A stretch of DNA of 64,000 nucleotides from Comamonas thiooxydans (GCF_000964545.1 NZ_BBVD01000002.1:124001-188000), one strand, 5' to 3'; positions 1 to 8,560 are shown, counted from the first letter of the stretch. Program-made: numbers and translations. Notes: generated by a model not told the origin, from the letters alone.

Positions 1-356
1 CTGATGAAGATCTGCTCCAGCGGCTTGCGAAAGGAACGCTCGATGGTGTCCACCGCGATCTGGGAATCGAACGGCGGCACGCGATCCTGCAGCTTGGCCA
101 GTTCCTCGGCCACATCGGGCGGCATCAGGTCGCTGCGTGTAGACAACACCTGACCGAACTTCACGAAGATGGGTCCCAGCTCTTCCAGCGCTTCGCGCAG
201 GCGCACGCCACGTGGCTTGTCCAGCTTGCGGCCAAAGGTCAGCACGCCGCGCAGGCTGCGCAGGCGCGGATGCGGAATCCCGGAGAGCACCAGCTCATCG
301 AGTCCATAACGAAACACCACCCAGAGGATGGCCCAGCCCCGCAGAAAGCGGCTCAT
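1..356 (-). CDS. ubiB: UbiB, ubiquinone biosynthesis kinase-like protein (3' end cut by window)
   Basis: Only the first ~118 codons lie in the window; the gene runs off the left edge on the minus strand. The N-terminus has a short hydrophobic, aromatic-rich start and then the family block KFGQVLSTRSDLMPPD, followed by ELAKLQDRVPPF, which is diagnostic of the ABC1/UbiB atypical kinase family. UbiB is a membrane-associated ATPase/kinase-like factor that supports assembly or lipid extraction for ubiquinone synthesis. Its ATG overlaps the TGA of ubiJ in an ATGA arrangement, so the two are probably translationally coupled. The catalytic kinase part cannot be inspected here. Confidence 0.93.
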   Translation of the reverse strand, partial: MSRFLRGWAILWVVFRYGLDELVLSGIPHPRLRSLRGVLTFGRKLDKPRGVRLREALEELGPIFVKFGQVLSTRSDLMPPDVAEELAKLQDRVPPFDSQIAVDTIERSFRKPLEQIFI

Positions 357-964
357 GGCTGTGTGTAATCGGCCCCGGGCATGGCTGCCACGGGTGCCGT
401 GCCGGCAGGATTGGCGACATCGGCAGCAGAGGCAGACTTGCTGCCCATGCGTGCGCCGACGAACTGACGCAGCCCCTGTGCGGCCGTGCGTGCCACCTTG
501 CCAATGGTATGGGCCGGCACATCGCCAATCAGGCGAGCCAGATCTTCCTCCACATCCCACTTGACGTTATCCACCAGCCAATTAATCTCGGCGGCAAACT
601 GCACATCGCCTTCGATGCGAATGCTGGGCTTGTCGCCACGCAAGGCCGTCTGGACCAGCGACAGAGGAGAGGTCTCGGTGACTTCCAGCATCAGATCGGG
701 TGCAGCCTCCGCAGGAGCCACGTCGAACAGGCCAGCAGGAGTGACCAGCAAGGCGACCGAATACTGGCGCCATTGCACGCGAGCAATACGCCCCTTCTGG
801 CGCACGAGGCGGTCCATGGCCTCTTTTTCCTGCATCAGCACGTGATTGAGGAAAAGCACCAGACGCTGGTGCATTTCACTCACCAGCCATTCGGGAGCTT
901 GGGGACCGGCCATCACGCGTTCGACGAGACCGCCCAGAAAAGAAAAAGGGGACTGTGTTGCCAT
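353..964 (-). CDS. ubiJ: UbiJ, SCP2-domain ubiquinone biosynthesis accessory factor
   Basis: A 203-residue protein with an SCP2-like lipid-binding fold in its first ~110 residues (LFLNHVLMQEKEAMDRL, then alternating strands ending near SIRIEGDVQFA) and a helical segment typical of UbiJ (VDNVKWDVEEDLARLIGD). UbiJ binds polyprenyl intermediates in the soluble Ubi complex through its SCP2 domain. The C-terminus is a low-complexity Ala/Pro/Gly tail of about 30 residues. It lies between the Tim44-domain gene and ubiB, with ubiE further upstream on the same strand; this ubiE-ubiJ-ubiB clustering supports the call. Confidence 0.88.
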   Translation of the reverse strand: MATQSPFSFLGGLVERVMAGPQAPEWLVSEMHQRLVLFLNHVLMQEKEAMDRLVRQKGRIARVQWRQYSVALLVTPAGLFDVAPAEAAPDLMLEVTETSPLSLVQTALRGDKPSIRIEGDVQFAAEINWLVDNVKWDVEEDLARLIGDVPAHTIGKVARTAAQGLRQFVGARMGSKSASAADVANPAGTAPVAAMPGADYTQP

Positions 965-990
965 AGTCCCCGATTATTCATGAAATTGAT

Positions 991-1054
991 TCCCCCCTGT
1001 GGCGCTTTGCGCCTTCCCCCCAAGGGGGACGGCACCATCGCTGCGGGGCGGCGC
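991..1054 (+). repeat. Dispersed GC-rich repeat, family 1 copy A
   Basis: An intergenic palindromic element between the stop of the Tim44-domain gene and the start of ubiJ. It has the family layout: a C-run and CTG, a small hairpin (GGCGC/GCGCC), a C-run and G-run pair forming a second stem, then GACGGCACCATCGCTGCGGGGCGGC. The same layout recurs near 4.1, 12.8, 14.0, 44.2, 45.6 and 45.8 kb. Here the element is oriented opposite to its flanking genes. Confidence 0.75.
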
Positions 1055-2056
1055 TTATTGCAGCGCCTGCACGCCTGCCACCAGCCAGCCGCTGGTGCCA
1101 CTCTTGGGCTTGGTCATGTTCCAGACTTCACGGAAGGGACTGGGGCCTGCCGATGCCTCTTCGCGGATCATGCCGGAGAACTCGACGCTGGCCATATAGC
1201 CATTGCCCAGATCTTCGATGCCCAGCAGTTGCGCATCGATCATCAGCACGTCGGTGTGGTTGGGTTCACCGGCACGCTGGCTCTCGCGCTCGGACAGCTG
1301 GCTGCGGATTTCCGCGAGCATCTCGTCGGTCATCATGGAGCGCAGAGTGGTGATGTCGGACCTGTCCCAGGCCGACTGCAGCGTCACGAAGTTGCGCTTG
1401 GCTGCCGTGAGAAAACCTTCGGCATCGAAGTCTGCAGGCACGCCCCAGTTCTGCGAACCCGACAGGGCAGAGCCGATCATGGAGCCGCCAGCTGCAGCTG
1501 CGGCTTCGGGAATATGGTTCTGCTCCCAAGGACGAGCCGACGCGTCATTGCCCACTTTTTCGGGGTTGTACTGGCGTGCCTGAGGTGCATTCACATCACC
1601 GCCCAGATTGCCTGCGCCCTGAAAGGCGAATGGACTGCTGGTGCTCTGCACGGCAGGCGCTGCCTTGCGACGGCGCATGATCATGCCGACCACCACCATG
1701 ATCACCATGGCCAGCAGACCGAACATCAGCATATTGGCAAAGGCTTCGCCCATGCCCAGGGAGTTGGCCAGCCAGGCCAGGCCCAGGCCTGCGGCCAGGC
1801 CGCCCAGCATGGCGCCCCATGGCTTCTTGGGTGCAGCGGCCGGAGCCGCTGCAGGCGGAGCAGCACGGTTTTGCTGCGCCGCGCTCTGCTGCGGAGCCTG
1901 CTGGGTATTCTGAGCGGGAGCACGAGACGCTTCGCGTTGAGTGACGTTGCCCGACTGCTTGCCGAACGATGAGCCACCGCCCATGCGTTTTGCATCGGCC
2001 TGACCATGTGCCACCACCAGCATTGCCACCAAGGCGATTGACCAAAGTTTCTTCAT
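1055..2056 (-). CDS. Tim44-like domain protein, secreted or membrane-anchored
   Basis: A 333-residue protein. I chose the ATG at 2056 because GGGAG precedes it and because MKKLWSIALVAMLVVAHGQADA is a good signal peptide. It then has a Gly/Gln/Ala/Pro-rich linker, two hydrophobic segments (around GAMLGGLAAGLGLAWLANSL and ANMLMFGLLAMVIMVVVGMI), a positive MRRRK patch and a C-terminal Tim44 domain with the features LQSAWDRSDITTLRSMMTDEM and SVEFSGMIREE. Bacterial Tim44-domain proteins are poorly understood; the mitochondrial namesake recruits mtHsp70 to the import channel. It sits 51 bp downstream of ubiE and could be co-transcribed with it. Confidence 0.85.
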   Translation of the reverse strand: MKKLWSIALVAMLVVAHGQADAKRMGGGSSFGKQSGNVTQREASRAPAQNTQQAPQQSAAQQNRAAPPAAAPAAAPKKPWGAMLGGLAAGLGLAWLANSLGMGEAFANMLMFGLLAMVIMVVVGMIMRRRKAAPAVQSTSSPFAFQGAGNLGGDVNAPQARQYNPEKVGNDASARPWEQNHIPEAAAAAGGSMIGSALSGSQNWGVPADFDAEGFLTAAKRNFVTLQSAWDRSDITTLRSMMTDEMLAEIRSQLSERESQRAGEPNHTDVLMIDAQLLGIEDLGNGYMASVEFSGMIREEASAGPSPFREVWNMTKPKSGTSGWLVAGVQALQ

Positions 2057-2107
2057 CTCATCTCCCTTCTTATAGAAAGTCGCTACAAATCTGCGCACAG
2101 GGCGCAC

Positions 2108-2839
2108 TTAACATTTGATTCCCACATGCAAGGCACAGACGCCTCCTGTCATGTTGTGATAGTCCACATGGCCAAAGCCGCATTGCTGCATCAGGGCCTT
2201 GAGCTCCTTCTGGCCTGGGTGCATGCGGATGGACTCAGCCAGATAGCGATAGCTTTCGGCGTCGCCGGCAATCATCTTGCCCATGGTCGGCAAAATCTTG
2301 AACGAGTACCAGTCATAGACTTTCTCCAGCGGTTTGGCCACCTTGGAAAACTCCAGCACCAGCAGCTTGCCGCCGGGACGCAGCACGCGGTTCATTTCCT
2401 TGAGCGCTGCATCCTTGTGCGTCATATTGCGCAGACCGAAGGCCACGCTGACCAGATCGAAATAGTTGTCGGGGAAGGGCAGCTTTTCAGCATCGCAGAC
2501 CAGCGTGGGCAGGATCACGCCCTTGTCGGTCAAACGGTCACGCCCCACGCGCAACATGGCTTCATTGATGTCGGTGTGCACCACCTGACCGCTGGCGCCC
2601 ACCTTCTTGGAAAAAGCCAGGGACAAATCTCCTGTGCCGCCCGCGATATCCAGCGCCTTGTCGCCTTCCTTGAGGTTGGCCACCATCAGCGTGTAAGCCT
2701 TCCAGGCGCGGTGCAGACCGCCCGACATCACGTCGTTCATGACGTCGTACTTGGAAGCCACGGAGTCGAACACACCGCGTACGCGCGATGCCTTCTCGCT
2801 TTCATCAACAGTCTGGAATCCGAAGTGTGTGGAGCTCAT
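2108..2839 (-). CDS. ubiE: UbiE, demethylmenaquinone/2-octaprenyl-benzoquinol C-methyltransferase
   Basis: A 243-residue class I SAM-dependent methyltransferase of the expected length. The family start GFQTVDESEKASRVRGVFDSV is followed by the YDVMNDVMSGGLHRAWK block, the SAM-binding motif DIAGGTGD (residues 64-71), CDAEKLPFPDNYFDLV and GLRNMT. It adds the C-methyl group in ubiquinone (and menaquinone) synthesis. It is the promoter-proximal gene of the minus-strand run ubiE, Tim44-domain gene, ubiJ, ubiB. About 240 bp without a recognisable gene precede it. Confidence 0.97.
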   Translation of the reverse strand: MSSTHFGFQTVDESEKASRVRGVFDSVASKYDVMNDVMSGGLHRAWKAYTLMVANLKEGDKALDIAGGTGDLSLAFSKKVGASGQVVHTDINEAMLRVGRDRLTDKGVILPTLVCDAEKLPFPDNYFDLVSVAFGLRNMTHKDAALKEMNRVLRPGGKLLVLEFSKVAKPLEKVYDWYSFKILPTMGKMIAGDAESYRYLAESIRMHPGQKELKALMQQCGFGHVDYHNMTGGVCALHVGIKC

Positions 2840-3082
2840 AACAAAGAATGCTAAGCAGGCAGTGCTTGCGCGTACAGCGACAACCCCGTATGGCTACAGG
2901 CTTTGAAGCACTATGGTTTTTGGAAGGAATTCGCCTTGAGCGCTTATTTCACATGCGCTGCCAGCTATTGGAAATATAGCACCAGCCTCAATAACCCTGT
3001 ACCGTATGCATGGGCTATGTGGCGTGTACGGGACGTTGCTGCCGGCTTTTGAGCCGACATGCAAGCCCCTGGGAGTCAAAGC

Positions 3083-3502
3083 TCAATGCACGCTGCAGCC
3101 ATGACCGCCGGCGCCCTTCTCGGGCATGGGCGTGTCGCGCTCCATCCCGGCCTCTTCAAGGCGCTGCAGATATTGCTGCCACAGAGCATCCTGCTGGCTG
3201 CCCAGCTGGTAGAGGTATTCCCAGGTGTACAGACCGCTTTCATGCCCATCGCTGAAGAAGGGCTTGATGGCGTAGTTGCCGACCGGCTCTATGGTGTTGA
3301 TGCCCACATCGCGCTTGCCGGTCTGCAGCACTTCCTGGCCCGGGCCATGGCCTTGCACCTCGGCCGAGGGCGAGTACACGCGCAGCAACTCGAACGGGAT
3401 GCGGAAAGTCTTGCCGTCCGAATAAGAGACCTCCAGCACGCGCGATGCGCCATGCACGGTCAATGACTGGGGGGTGGGAGTATTGGCTTGCAGTCCTGCC
3501 AT
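3083..3502 (-). CDS. DUF971 domain protein (gamma-butyrobetaine hydroxylase-like N-terminal domain)
   Basis: A 139-residue protein matching the DUF971/GBBH-like_N family: PQSLTVHGASRVLEVSYSDG, FRIPFELLRVYSPSAEVQGHG, then INTIEPVGNYAIKPFFSDGH and SGLYTWEYLYQLG. In some proteins this domain precedes a 2-oxoglutarate oxygenase; here it is stand-alone, as is common in proteobacteria, and its function is not established. The C-terminal tail ends in a His/Cys-containing GGHGCSVH that might bind metal (inference). It lies downstream of the HIT gene, separated by a terminator-like hairpin. An AGGAGAG-type ribosome site precedes the ATG. Confidence 0.85.
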   Translation of the reverse strand: MAGLQANTPTPQSLTVHGASRVLEVSYSDGKTFRIPFELLRVYSPSAEVQGHGPGQEVLQTGKRDVGINTIEPVGNYAIKPFFSDGHESGLYTWEYLYQLGSQQDALWQQYLQRLEEAGMERDTPMPEKGAGGHGCSVH

Positions 3503-3525
3503 GTTTCTCTCCTAATCAATGCATA

Positions 3526-3550
3526 AAAGGGCAGCCTCAAGCTGCCCTTT
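3526..3550 (-). terminator. Rho-independent terminator after the HIT gene
   Basis: A 10-bp perfect stem AAAGGGCAGC/GCTGCCCTTT with a 5-nt loop. On the minus strand it is followed by a short T-run (TTTT). It lies between the HIT gene (stop at 3577) and the DUF971 gene, so those two probably have separate transcripts or partial read-through. Confidence 0.7.
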
Positions 3551-3576
3551 GAATCTCCCGTCGGAGACGAAAAACA

Positions 3577-4014
3577 TCACGCGGCCCAGAGGGCCAACGC
3601 CTTTTGCAGCACTTCATCCACCTGCGGCAGCTGGCGGGCAATCGCAGCTTCGCGCTCTTCATCGCGCTCGCGCTGGGCCGCAGCCCAGACGGAAGCGGGA
3701 AAGTGGCTGTCCCAGTCATAGCGCGCAATCACATGCCAGTGCAGATGCGCCACCATATTACCGAGCGCCGCCAGGTTGATCTTGGTCGGAGCCAGTTGCT
3801 CGCGCAGCACACGTTCGACCAGGGCCACGGCATCCATGCAGACAATGCGATCCGCCGCGCTCAGATCCGAGAACTCGGCCGCATGCTCATTCCAGACCAC
3901 GCGATAGAAGGCCGGAAAGCCTGCCTCCACGGCTCGAATCACACGCAGCTTGTCGCCGCGCCAGACCAGCGCACCGCCATCGGCAATGCACAGAGGACAG
4001 TTTTCAACCAGCAT
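3577..4014 (-). CDS. HIT family hydrolase
   Basis: A 145-residue histidine-triad protein. The triad HLHWH is at residues 90-94, followed by the family context VIARYDWDSHFPASVW. The N-terminal CPLC pair resembles the partial zinc site of HIT proteins. These enzymes hydrolyse nucleoside phosphoramidates or dinucleotides; the substrate here is unknown. I prefer the ATG at 4014 because GGAGA lies 6-7 bases upstream of it; an in-frame ATG at 4032 would add six residues (MQWRFQ). The C-terminal half has a charged helix (RERDEEREAAIARQL). Confidence 0.88.
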   Translation of the reverse strand: MLVENCPLCIADGGALVWRGDKLRVIRAVEAGFPAFYRVVWNEHAAEFSDLSAADRIVCMDAVALVERVLREQLAPTKINLAALGNMVAHLHWHVIARYDWDSHFPASVWAAAQRERDEEREAAIARQLPQVDEVLQKALALWAA

Positions 4015-4069
4015 CTGAAATCTCCATTGCAATGCTTCTTACCCACATCACTGCGATGCGACCCCAGCG

Positions 4070-4137
4070 CAGGCCAGAGACACCGAGGCAGGTCCGCCCC
4101 GGCCTCCCTTGGGGAAGGCGCGGAGCGACTCAGGGGG
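4070..4137 (-). repeat. Dispersed GC-rich repeat, family 1 copy B
   Basis: Read on the minus strand it starts two bases after the TGA of the large dehydrogenase gene: CCCCCTGAGTCGCTCCGCGC, then a C-run/G-run stem, GGCCGGGGCGGACC and a terminal GTGTCTCTGGCC. The 3' end block (complement of CCAGAGAC) is shared with the copies near 44.2 and 45.8 kb. Confidence 0.72.
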
Positions 4138-4139
4138 CA

Positions 4140-7100
4140 TCACACCAGCACACGCTCGATACCGCCCTGGTTGGCGCGATTGACATACTCGGCCATCCAG
4201 TTCTCGCCCAGAATGTCGCGCGCCATCTCGACCACGATGTAGTCGGCTTCGAGCAGACCGTTGTTCAGATCGTTGCCATAGCGGCTCAGGCCTTGCAGGC
4301 AGCTGGGGCAGCTGGTCAGGATCTTGACGTTGTCCTGGGCACCCAACTGGCCGTTGTCGCGCAATGCGGCCTCGCCCTTGCGGATCTCCTCGGTCTTGCG
4401 GAAACGGATCTGCGTGGAGATATCGGGACGCGTCACCCCCAGCGTGCCGGATTCGCCGCAGCAGCGCTCGCTCTTGAGCACGTTGTCCCCCATCAAGGCC
4501 TTGACGGTCTTCATCGGGTCCTGCTGCTTCATGGGCGTATGGCAGGGGTCGTGGTACAGGTAAGCGCCCTTGTTCTGCAGCGTGATGCCTTTTTCAAGCA
4601 GATATTCGTGGATGTCGATGATGCGGCAGCCGGGGAAGATCTTGTCGAACTGGTAGCCCTGCAACTGGTCATAGCAGGTGCCGCAGCTCACCACCACGGT
4701 CTTGATGTCCAGATAGTTGAGCGTGGTCGCCACACGGTGGAAGAGCACACGGTTGTCCGTGATCATCTTCTCGGCCTTGTCGAACTGGCCCGAGCCGCGC
4801 TGAGGATAACCGCAGCACAGATAGCCGGGCGGCAGCACGGTCTGCACGCCGGCATGCCAGAGCATGGCCTGCGTGGCCAGACCCACCTGACTGAACAGGC
4901 GCTCCGAGCCGCAGCCGGGGAAGTAGAACACCGCCTCGGTGTCCGACTTGGTGGCCTGCGGGTCGCGGATGATGGGCACGTAATCCTTGTCCTCGATGTC
5001 CAACAAGGCGCGCGCCGTCTTGGTCGGCAGACCACCGGGCAGCTTCTTGTTGATGAAGTGAATCACCTGCTCCTTGATGGGAGCCGTGCCCACGGATGCG
5101 GGCGGATGTGCGGTCTGCTTCTTGGCGACAGCCCCCAGCACGTCGGCCGCCAGGCGCTGGGCCTTGAAGCCCACGCCCACCATGGCCGTGCGCATGAACT
5201 TGATGGTGTCGGGGTTGGTGGCATTGAGCATGGCCATGGCCAGCTTGTTGCCGGGACGGAAGCTCTTCTTGTCCATCTTGCGCAGCAGATTGCGCATATT
5301 CATGGTCACGTCGCCAAAGTCGATCTTGACCGGGCAGGGGTTGAAGCACTTGTGGCAGACCGTGCAGTGGTCGGCCACGTCTTCGAATTCCTGCCAGTGC
5401 TTGATGGAGACGCCACGGCGTGTCTGCTCTTCGTAGAGGAAGGCCTCCACCAGCAGCGAGGTGGCCAGAATCTTGTTGCGCGGCGAGTACAGCAGATTGG
5501 CGCGCGGCACATGGGTGGCGCACACGGGCTTGCACTTGCCGCAGCGCAGGCAGTCCTTGACGGAGTTGGCGATGGCGCCGATGTCCGACTGCTGCATGAT
5601 GATGGATTCATAACCCATCAGGCCGAAGCTGGGCGTGTAGGCATTGGTCAGATCGGCAAACATCAGCGACTCGCGCGGCGAGCGACCGTCATGACTCTGG
5701 TGCGCCAGGGCATCCCACTCTTCGTTGCGGATCAGCTTGCCCTTGTTGAAGCGGCCTTCGGGGTCCACACGCTTCTTGTAATCGGCAAACGGTGCCAGCT
5801 CGGCATCCGAGAGGAATTCCAGCTTGGTGATGCCGATGCCGTGCTCGCCCGAGATCACGCCGTCCAGACTGCGCGCCAGCTCCATGATGCGGGCCACGGC
5901 TTCGTGCGCGGTCTGCAGCATTTCATAGTCATCGGAGTTGACGGGGATGTTGGTGTGCACATTGCCGTCGCCGGCGTGCATGTGCAGGGCCACCCAGACA
6001 CGGCCCTTGAGCACGGTCTGGTGAATCTCGTTGACCGACTCGCGCAGCGGCTGGAAGGCAGCGCCCGCAAAAATCTTGGACAGCGGCTCCTTGAGCTGGG
6101 TCTTCCAGCTCGCACGCAGGCGGTGATCCTGCAGCTCGGGGAACAGCGTGGCCACGCCGTCCAGCCAGCCCTGCCAGAGCTCGCGCACCTCGGCCACCAG
6201 CGCCAGGGCCTGCTGCACGCGGTCTTCCAGCAGTTCGGCACTGGGGATGTCGCCGGCATCGTCGCTCTTGCCCAGGGGCAGATCGGAGTGCTTGAAGAAG
6301 CCGCTCAGCTCGTCGCAGAGCTTGAGCTTGTTGCGCAGCGACAGCTCGATATTGATGCGCTCGATGCCATCGGTGTACTCGGCCATGCGCGGCAGCGGAA
6401 TCACCACGTCTTCGTTGATCTTGAAGGCGTTGGTATGGCGCGAGATCGCTGCCGTGCGCTTGCGGTCCAGCCAGAACTTCTTGCGCGCCTCGGCGCTGAC
6501 GGCGGTAAAGCCCTCGCCGTTGCGTGAATTGGCGATGCGCACCACCTCGGCAGCCACGCGGGCCACTTCGTCGGCATCGTCACCGGCGATATCGCCCAGC
6601 AGCACCATCTTGGGCAGACGGCCGTTGCCCTTCTTGCTCTTGGTCGCGTAGCCCACGGCCTTGAGGTAGCGGTCGTCCAGATGTTCAAGGCCGGCCAGCA
6701 GCACGCCCGAGCGCTTTTGCTCGGCGAACATATAGTCCTTGATCTCGACGATGGAGGGCACGGCATCCTTGGCATTGCCGAAGAATTCCATGCAAACGGT
6801 ACGCGTATGCGCCGGCATGCGGTGCACCACCCAGCGCGCGCTGGTGATCAGGCCGTCCGTGCCTTCCTTCTGGATGCCGGGCAGACCCGAGAGGAATTTG
6901 TCGGTCACGTCCTTGCCCAGGCCTTCCTTGCGGAAGGTGTGACCGGGGATGTCCAGGCGCTCGGTGCGCACATGGGTCTTGCCGTCCGCCTCGAAGTACT
7001 TCAGCTCGAAACAGGCCATCTCGGCATCATGGATCTTGCCGAGGTTGTGATCCAGGCGTGTGACCTCCAGCCATTGCGCATCGGGCGTGACCATGCGCCA

Positions 7101-8057
7101 GGACACCAGATTGTCCAGGGCAGTACCCCAGAGCACGGCCTTTTTGCCGCCCGCATTCATGGCGATATTGCCGCCTATGCAGGAGGCCTCGATGGAGGTC
7201 GGGTCCACGGCGAACACAAAGCCGCCGCGCTCGGCCGCATCGGCCACACGCTGGGTCACCACACCGGCTTCGGAGTAGATGGTGGGCACTTCGTGATCCA
7301 CGCCGGGAATCATGCGCATCTCGACTTCGGTCAGCGCTTCCAGCTTCTCGGTGTTGATGACCACCGAGCGCCAGGTCAAAGGTATGGCACCACCCGTGTA
7401 TCCGGTACCGCCTCCGCGCGGAATGATGGTCAGACCGAGTTCGATGCAGCCCTTGACCAGACCGGCCATCTCGGCTTCGGTATCGGGCGTCAGCACGACA
7501 AACGGGTATTCGACGCGCCAGTCGGTCGCATCGGTCACATGGGCCACGCGCGACAGACCGTCGAACTTGATGTTGTCCTTGGCGGTATAGCGACGCAGCG
7601 TCTTCTGCGCGCGGCGGCGCAGCTGCTCGGCCTCGACAAAAGTGGCGTTGAATTCATGCACGGCGCGGTGGGCCGCTTCCACCAGCTGACCCACCAGCTG
7701 ATCGCGCAGCGCATCCTCGTTGGGCTCGCGGCGCTTGTCGATCTCGGCCAGGCGATGCTCCAGCGCCTCGACCAGCGACTTGCGGCGGTCGGGGTTGTGG
7801 ATCAGGTCGTCCTGAAGATAGGGATTGCGCTGCACAACCCAGATATCCCCCAGCACTTCGTAGAGCATGCGGGCGGATCGGCCGGTACGGCGTTCCTGAC
7901 GCAGCTGATTGAGCACATCCCACATGGATGAGCCCAGCAGACGAATCACAATCTCACGGTCAGAGAACGATGTGTAGTTATAGGGAATCTCGCGCAGTCG
8001 TGCGGGTTCGGCAGCCTGGGCCTGGAGGGCGGCAGCCAACGCAATCGGTACATTCAT
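4140..8057 (-). CDS. YdiJ-like FAD-linked oxidase with DUF3683 N-terminus and Fe-S/CCG C-terminal half
   Basis: A 1305-residue protein. In order: a DUF3683-type N-terminus (~1-185); an FAD-binding (PCMH) domain with IPRGGGTGYTGGA near residue 217; an FAD-oxidase C-terminal domain with GEHGIGITKLEFL; a di-[4Fe-4S] ferredoxin segment near 832-905 (CLRCGKCKPVC and CTVCHKCFNPCP); and two CCG (glycolate-oxidase Fe-S/heterodisulfide reductase) domains with PGCGSERLFS, CCGYPQ, CGTCYDQL and CCGESGTLG. The architecture is that of D-2-hydroxyglutarate/D-lactate dehydrogenases of the YdiJ type, but ~290 residues longer than E. coli YdiJ (~1018). It likely oxidises a D-2-hydroxyacid and passes electrons to the quinone pool; the substrate is not visible from sequence. 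No strong Shine-Dalgarno precedes the ATG. Confidence 0.9.
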   Translation of the reverse strand: MNVPIALAAALQAQAAEPARLREIPYNYTSFSDREIVIRLLGSSMWDVLNQLRQERRTGRSARMLYEVLGDIWVVQRNPYLQDDLIHNPDRRKSLVEALEHRLAEIDKRREPNEDALRDQLVGQLVEAAHRAVHEFNATFVEAEQLRRRAQKTLRRYTAKDNIKFDGLSRVAHVTDATDWRVEYPFVVLTPDTEAEMAGLVKGCIELGLTIIPRGGGTGYTGGAIPLTWRSVVINTEKLEALTEVEMRMIPGVDHEVPTIYSEAGVVTQRVADAAERGGFVFAVDPTSIEASCIGGNIAMNAGGKKAVLWGTALDNLVSWRMVTPDAQWLEVTRLDHNLGKIHDAEMACFELKYFEADGKTHVRTERLDIPGHTFRKEGLGKDVTDKFLSGLPGIQKEGTDGLITSARWVVHRMPAHTRTVCMEFFGNAKDAVPSIVEIKDYMFAEQKRSGVLLAGLEHLDDRYLKAVGYATKSKKGNGRLPKMVLLGDIAGDDADEVARVAAEVVRIANSRNGEGFTAVSAEARKKFWLDRKRTAAISRHTNAFKINEDVVIPLPRMAEYTDGIERINIELSLRNKLKLCDELSGFFKHSDLPLGKSDDAGDIPSAELLEDRVQQALALVAEVRELWQGWLDGVATLFPELQDHRLRASWKTQLKEPLSKIFAGAAFQPLRESVNEIHQTVLKGRVWVALHMHAGDGNVHTNIPVNSDDYEMLQTAHEAVARIMELARSLDGVISGEHGIGITKLEFLSDAELAPFADYKKRVDPEGRFNKGKLIRNEEWDALAHQSHDGRSPRESLMFADLTNAYTPSFGLMGYESIIMQQSDIGAIANSVKDCLRCGKCKPVCATHVPRANLLYSPRNKILATSLLVEAFLYEEQTRRGVSIKHWQEFEDVADHCTVCHKCFNPCPVKIDFGDVTMNMRNLLRKMDKKSFRPGNKLAMAMLNATNPDTIKFMRTAMVGVGFKAQRLAADVLGAVAKKQTAHPPASVGTAPIKEQVIHFINKKLPGGLPTKTARALLDIEDKDYVPIIRDPQATKSDTEAVFYFPGCGSERLFSQVGLATQAMLWHAGVQTVLPPGYLCCGYPQRGSGQFDKAEKMITDNRVLFHRVATTLNYLDIKTVVVSCGTCYDQLQGYQFDKIFPGCRIIDIHEYLLEKGITLQNKGAYLYHDPCHTPMKQQDPMKTVKALMGDNVLKSERCCGESGTLGVTRPDISTQIRFRKTEEIRKGEAALRDNGQLGAQDNVKILTSCPSCLQGLSRYGNDLNNGLLEADYIVVEMARDILGENWMAEYVNRANQGGIERVLV

Positions 8058-8409
8058 GGGGGTAGACCGTGTCGGGCGCCCTCTGTGTGGCGCCCCTAAG
8101 CCAGTGGGATGACGATTTTAAGCGACGGAGGCTCAGCCATGCTTTGCTATGGGTTCTGAGTGGCCAGCCCTGCTATCGCCAAAGCAGCAAGCCCCATCGG
8201 CATTTCGCAGGCGATCCGCTGCATGACGATGCACAAAGGCGCTGCGAACCCGTTCGCCGCTGCACGCAGCCAAAGGGTAGATGAATCTTTCATAGGCTAT
8301 TTAGACAAAAATCATACATTTCCGAATCAAAAACAACTCAATACGAAAGACTACCAACAACAAACGAAATGCCGTTGACCTAGAATGGCGCAGCTTCGCG
8401 CACCATCAG

Positions 8410-8427
8410 ATGTCACCGGATCGTCAT
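8410..8427 (+). promoter_or_regulatory. Candidate Pho box 1 (PhoB site) upstream of ugpB
   Basis: Two 7-bp units ATGTCAC and TCGTCAT separated by 4 bp (cgga), giving the 11-bp period of PhoB boxes (consensus CTGTCAT-N4-CTGTCAT). It lies 134 bp upstream of the ugpB start. Function is inferred from the pattern and from PhoB control of ugp in E. coli. Confidence 0.55.
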
Positions 8428-8484
8428 ACAAAGGCTTGTGACTGCGGGTTCTGCCCATGGTGCGGCGCGTTGCCCATGCAAACA

Positions 8485-8513
8485 ATGACATCCATATGTC
8501 ATACGGATGACTT
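8485..8513 (+). promoter_or_regulatory. Candidate Pho box 2, three direct units
   Basis: Three 7-bp units ATGACAT, ATGTCAT and ATGACTT, each separated by exactly 4 bp (ccat, acgg), i.e. 11-bp periodicity over 29 bp. They end 47 bp upstream of the ugpB ATG. A weak -10-like CATATT is at 8528-8533, about where a PhoB-activated promoter would have it. The first two units also form an inverted repeat (TGACAT/ATGTCA). Confidence 0.6.
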
Positions 8514-8560
8514 AGTGTGCATCACCGCATATTTCGTCAACGATCGTTAGAGGAGCCTTC

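Larger units (their letters stand above)
8058..8560. other. Divergent intergenic region between the YdiJ-like gene and ugpB
   Basis: About 500 bp without a convincing gene. The segment 8290-8385 is clearly AT-rich compared with its surroundings. Two clusters of GTCAT-type repeats lie in 8410-8513 (listed separately). Two short open frames on the plus strand (8069-8284, 8160-8378) overlap each other, lack ribosome sites and have no recognisable protein features. Confidence 0.6.

Noticed and set aside
4032..6527. Long plus-strand open frame of 831 codons
   Set aside because: It lies antisense to the well-supported YdiJ-like gene, has low-complexity His/Leu/Gly/Gln-rich sequence and no recognised domain. 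It is a shadow of GC-rich codon use.
8069..8378. Two overlapping small plus-strand frames upstream of ugpB
   Set aside because: No ribosome sites, no recognisable protein features, and they overlap each other in different frames.
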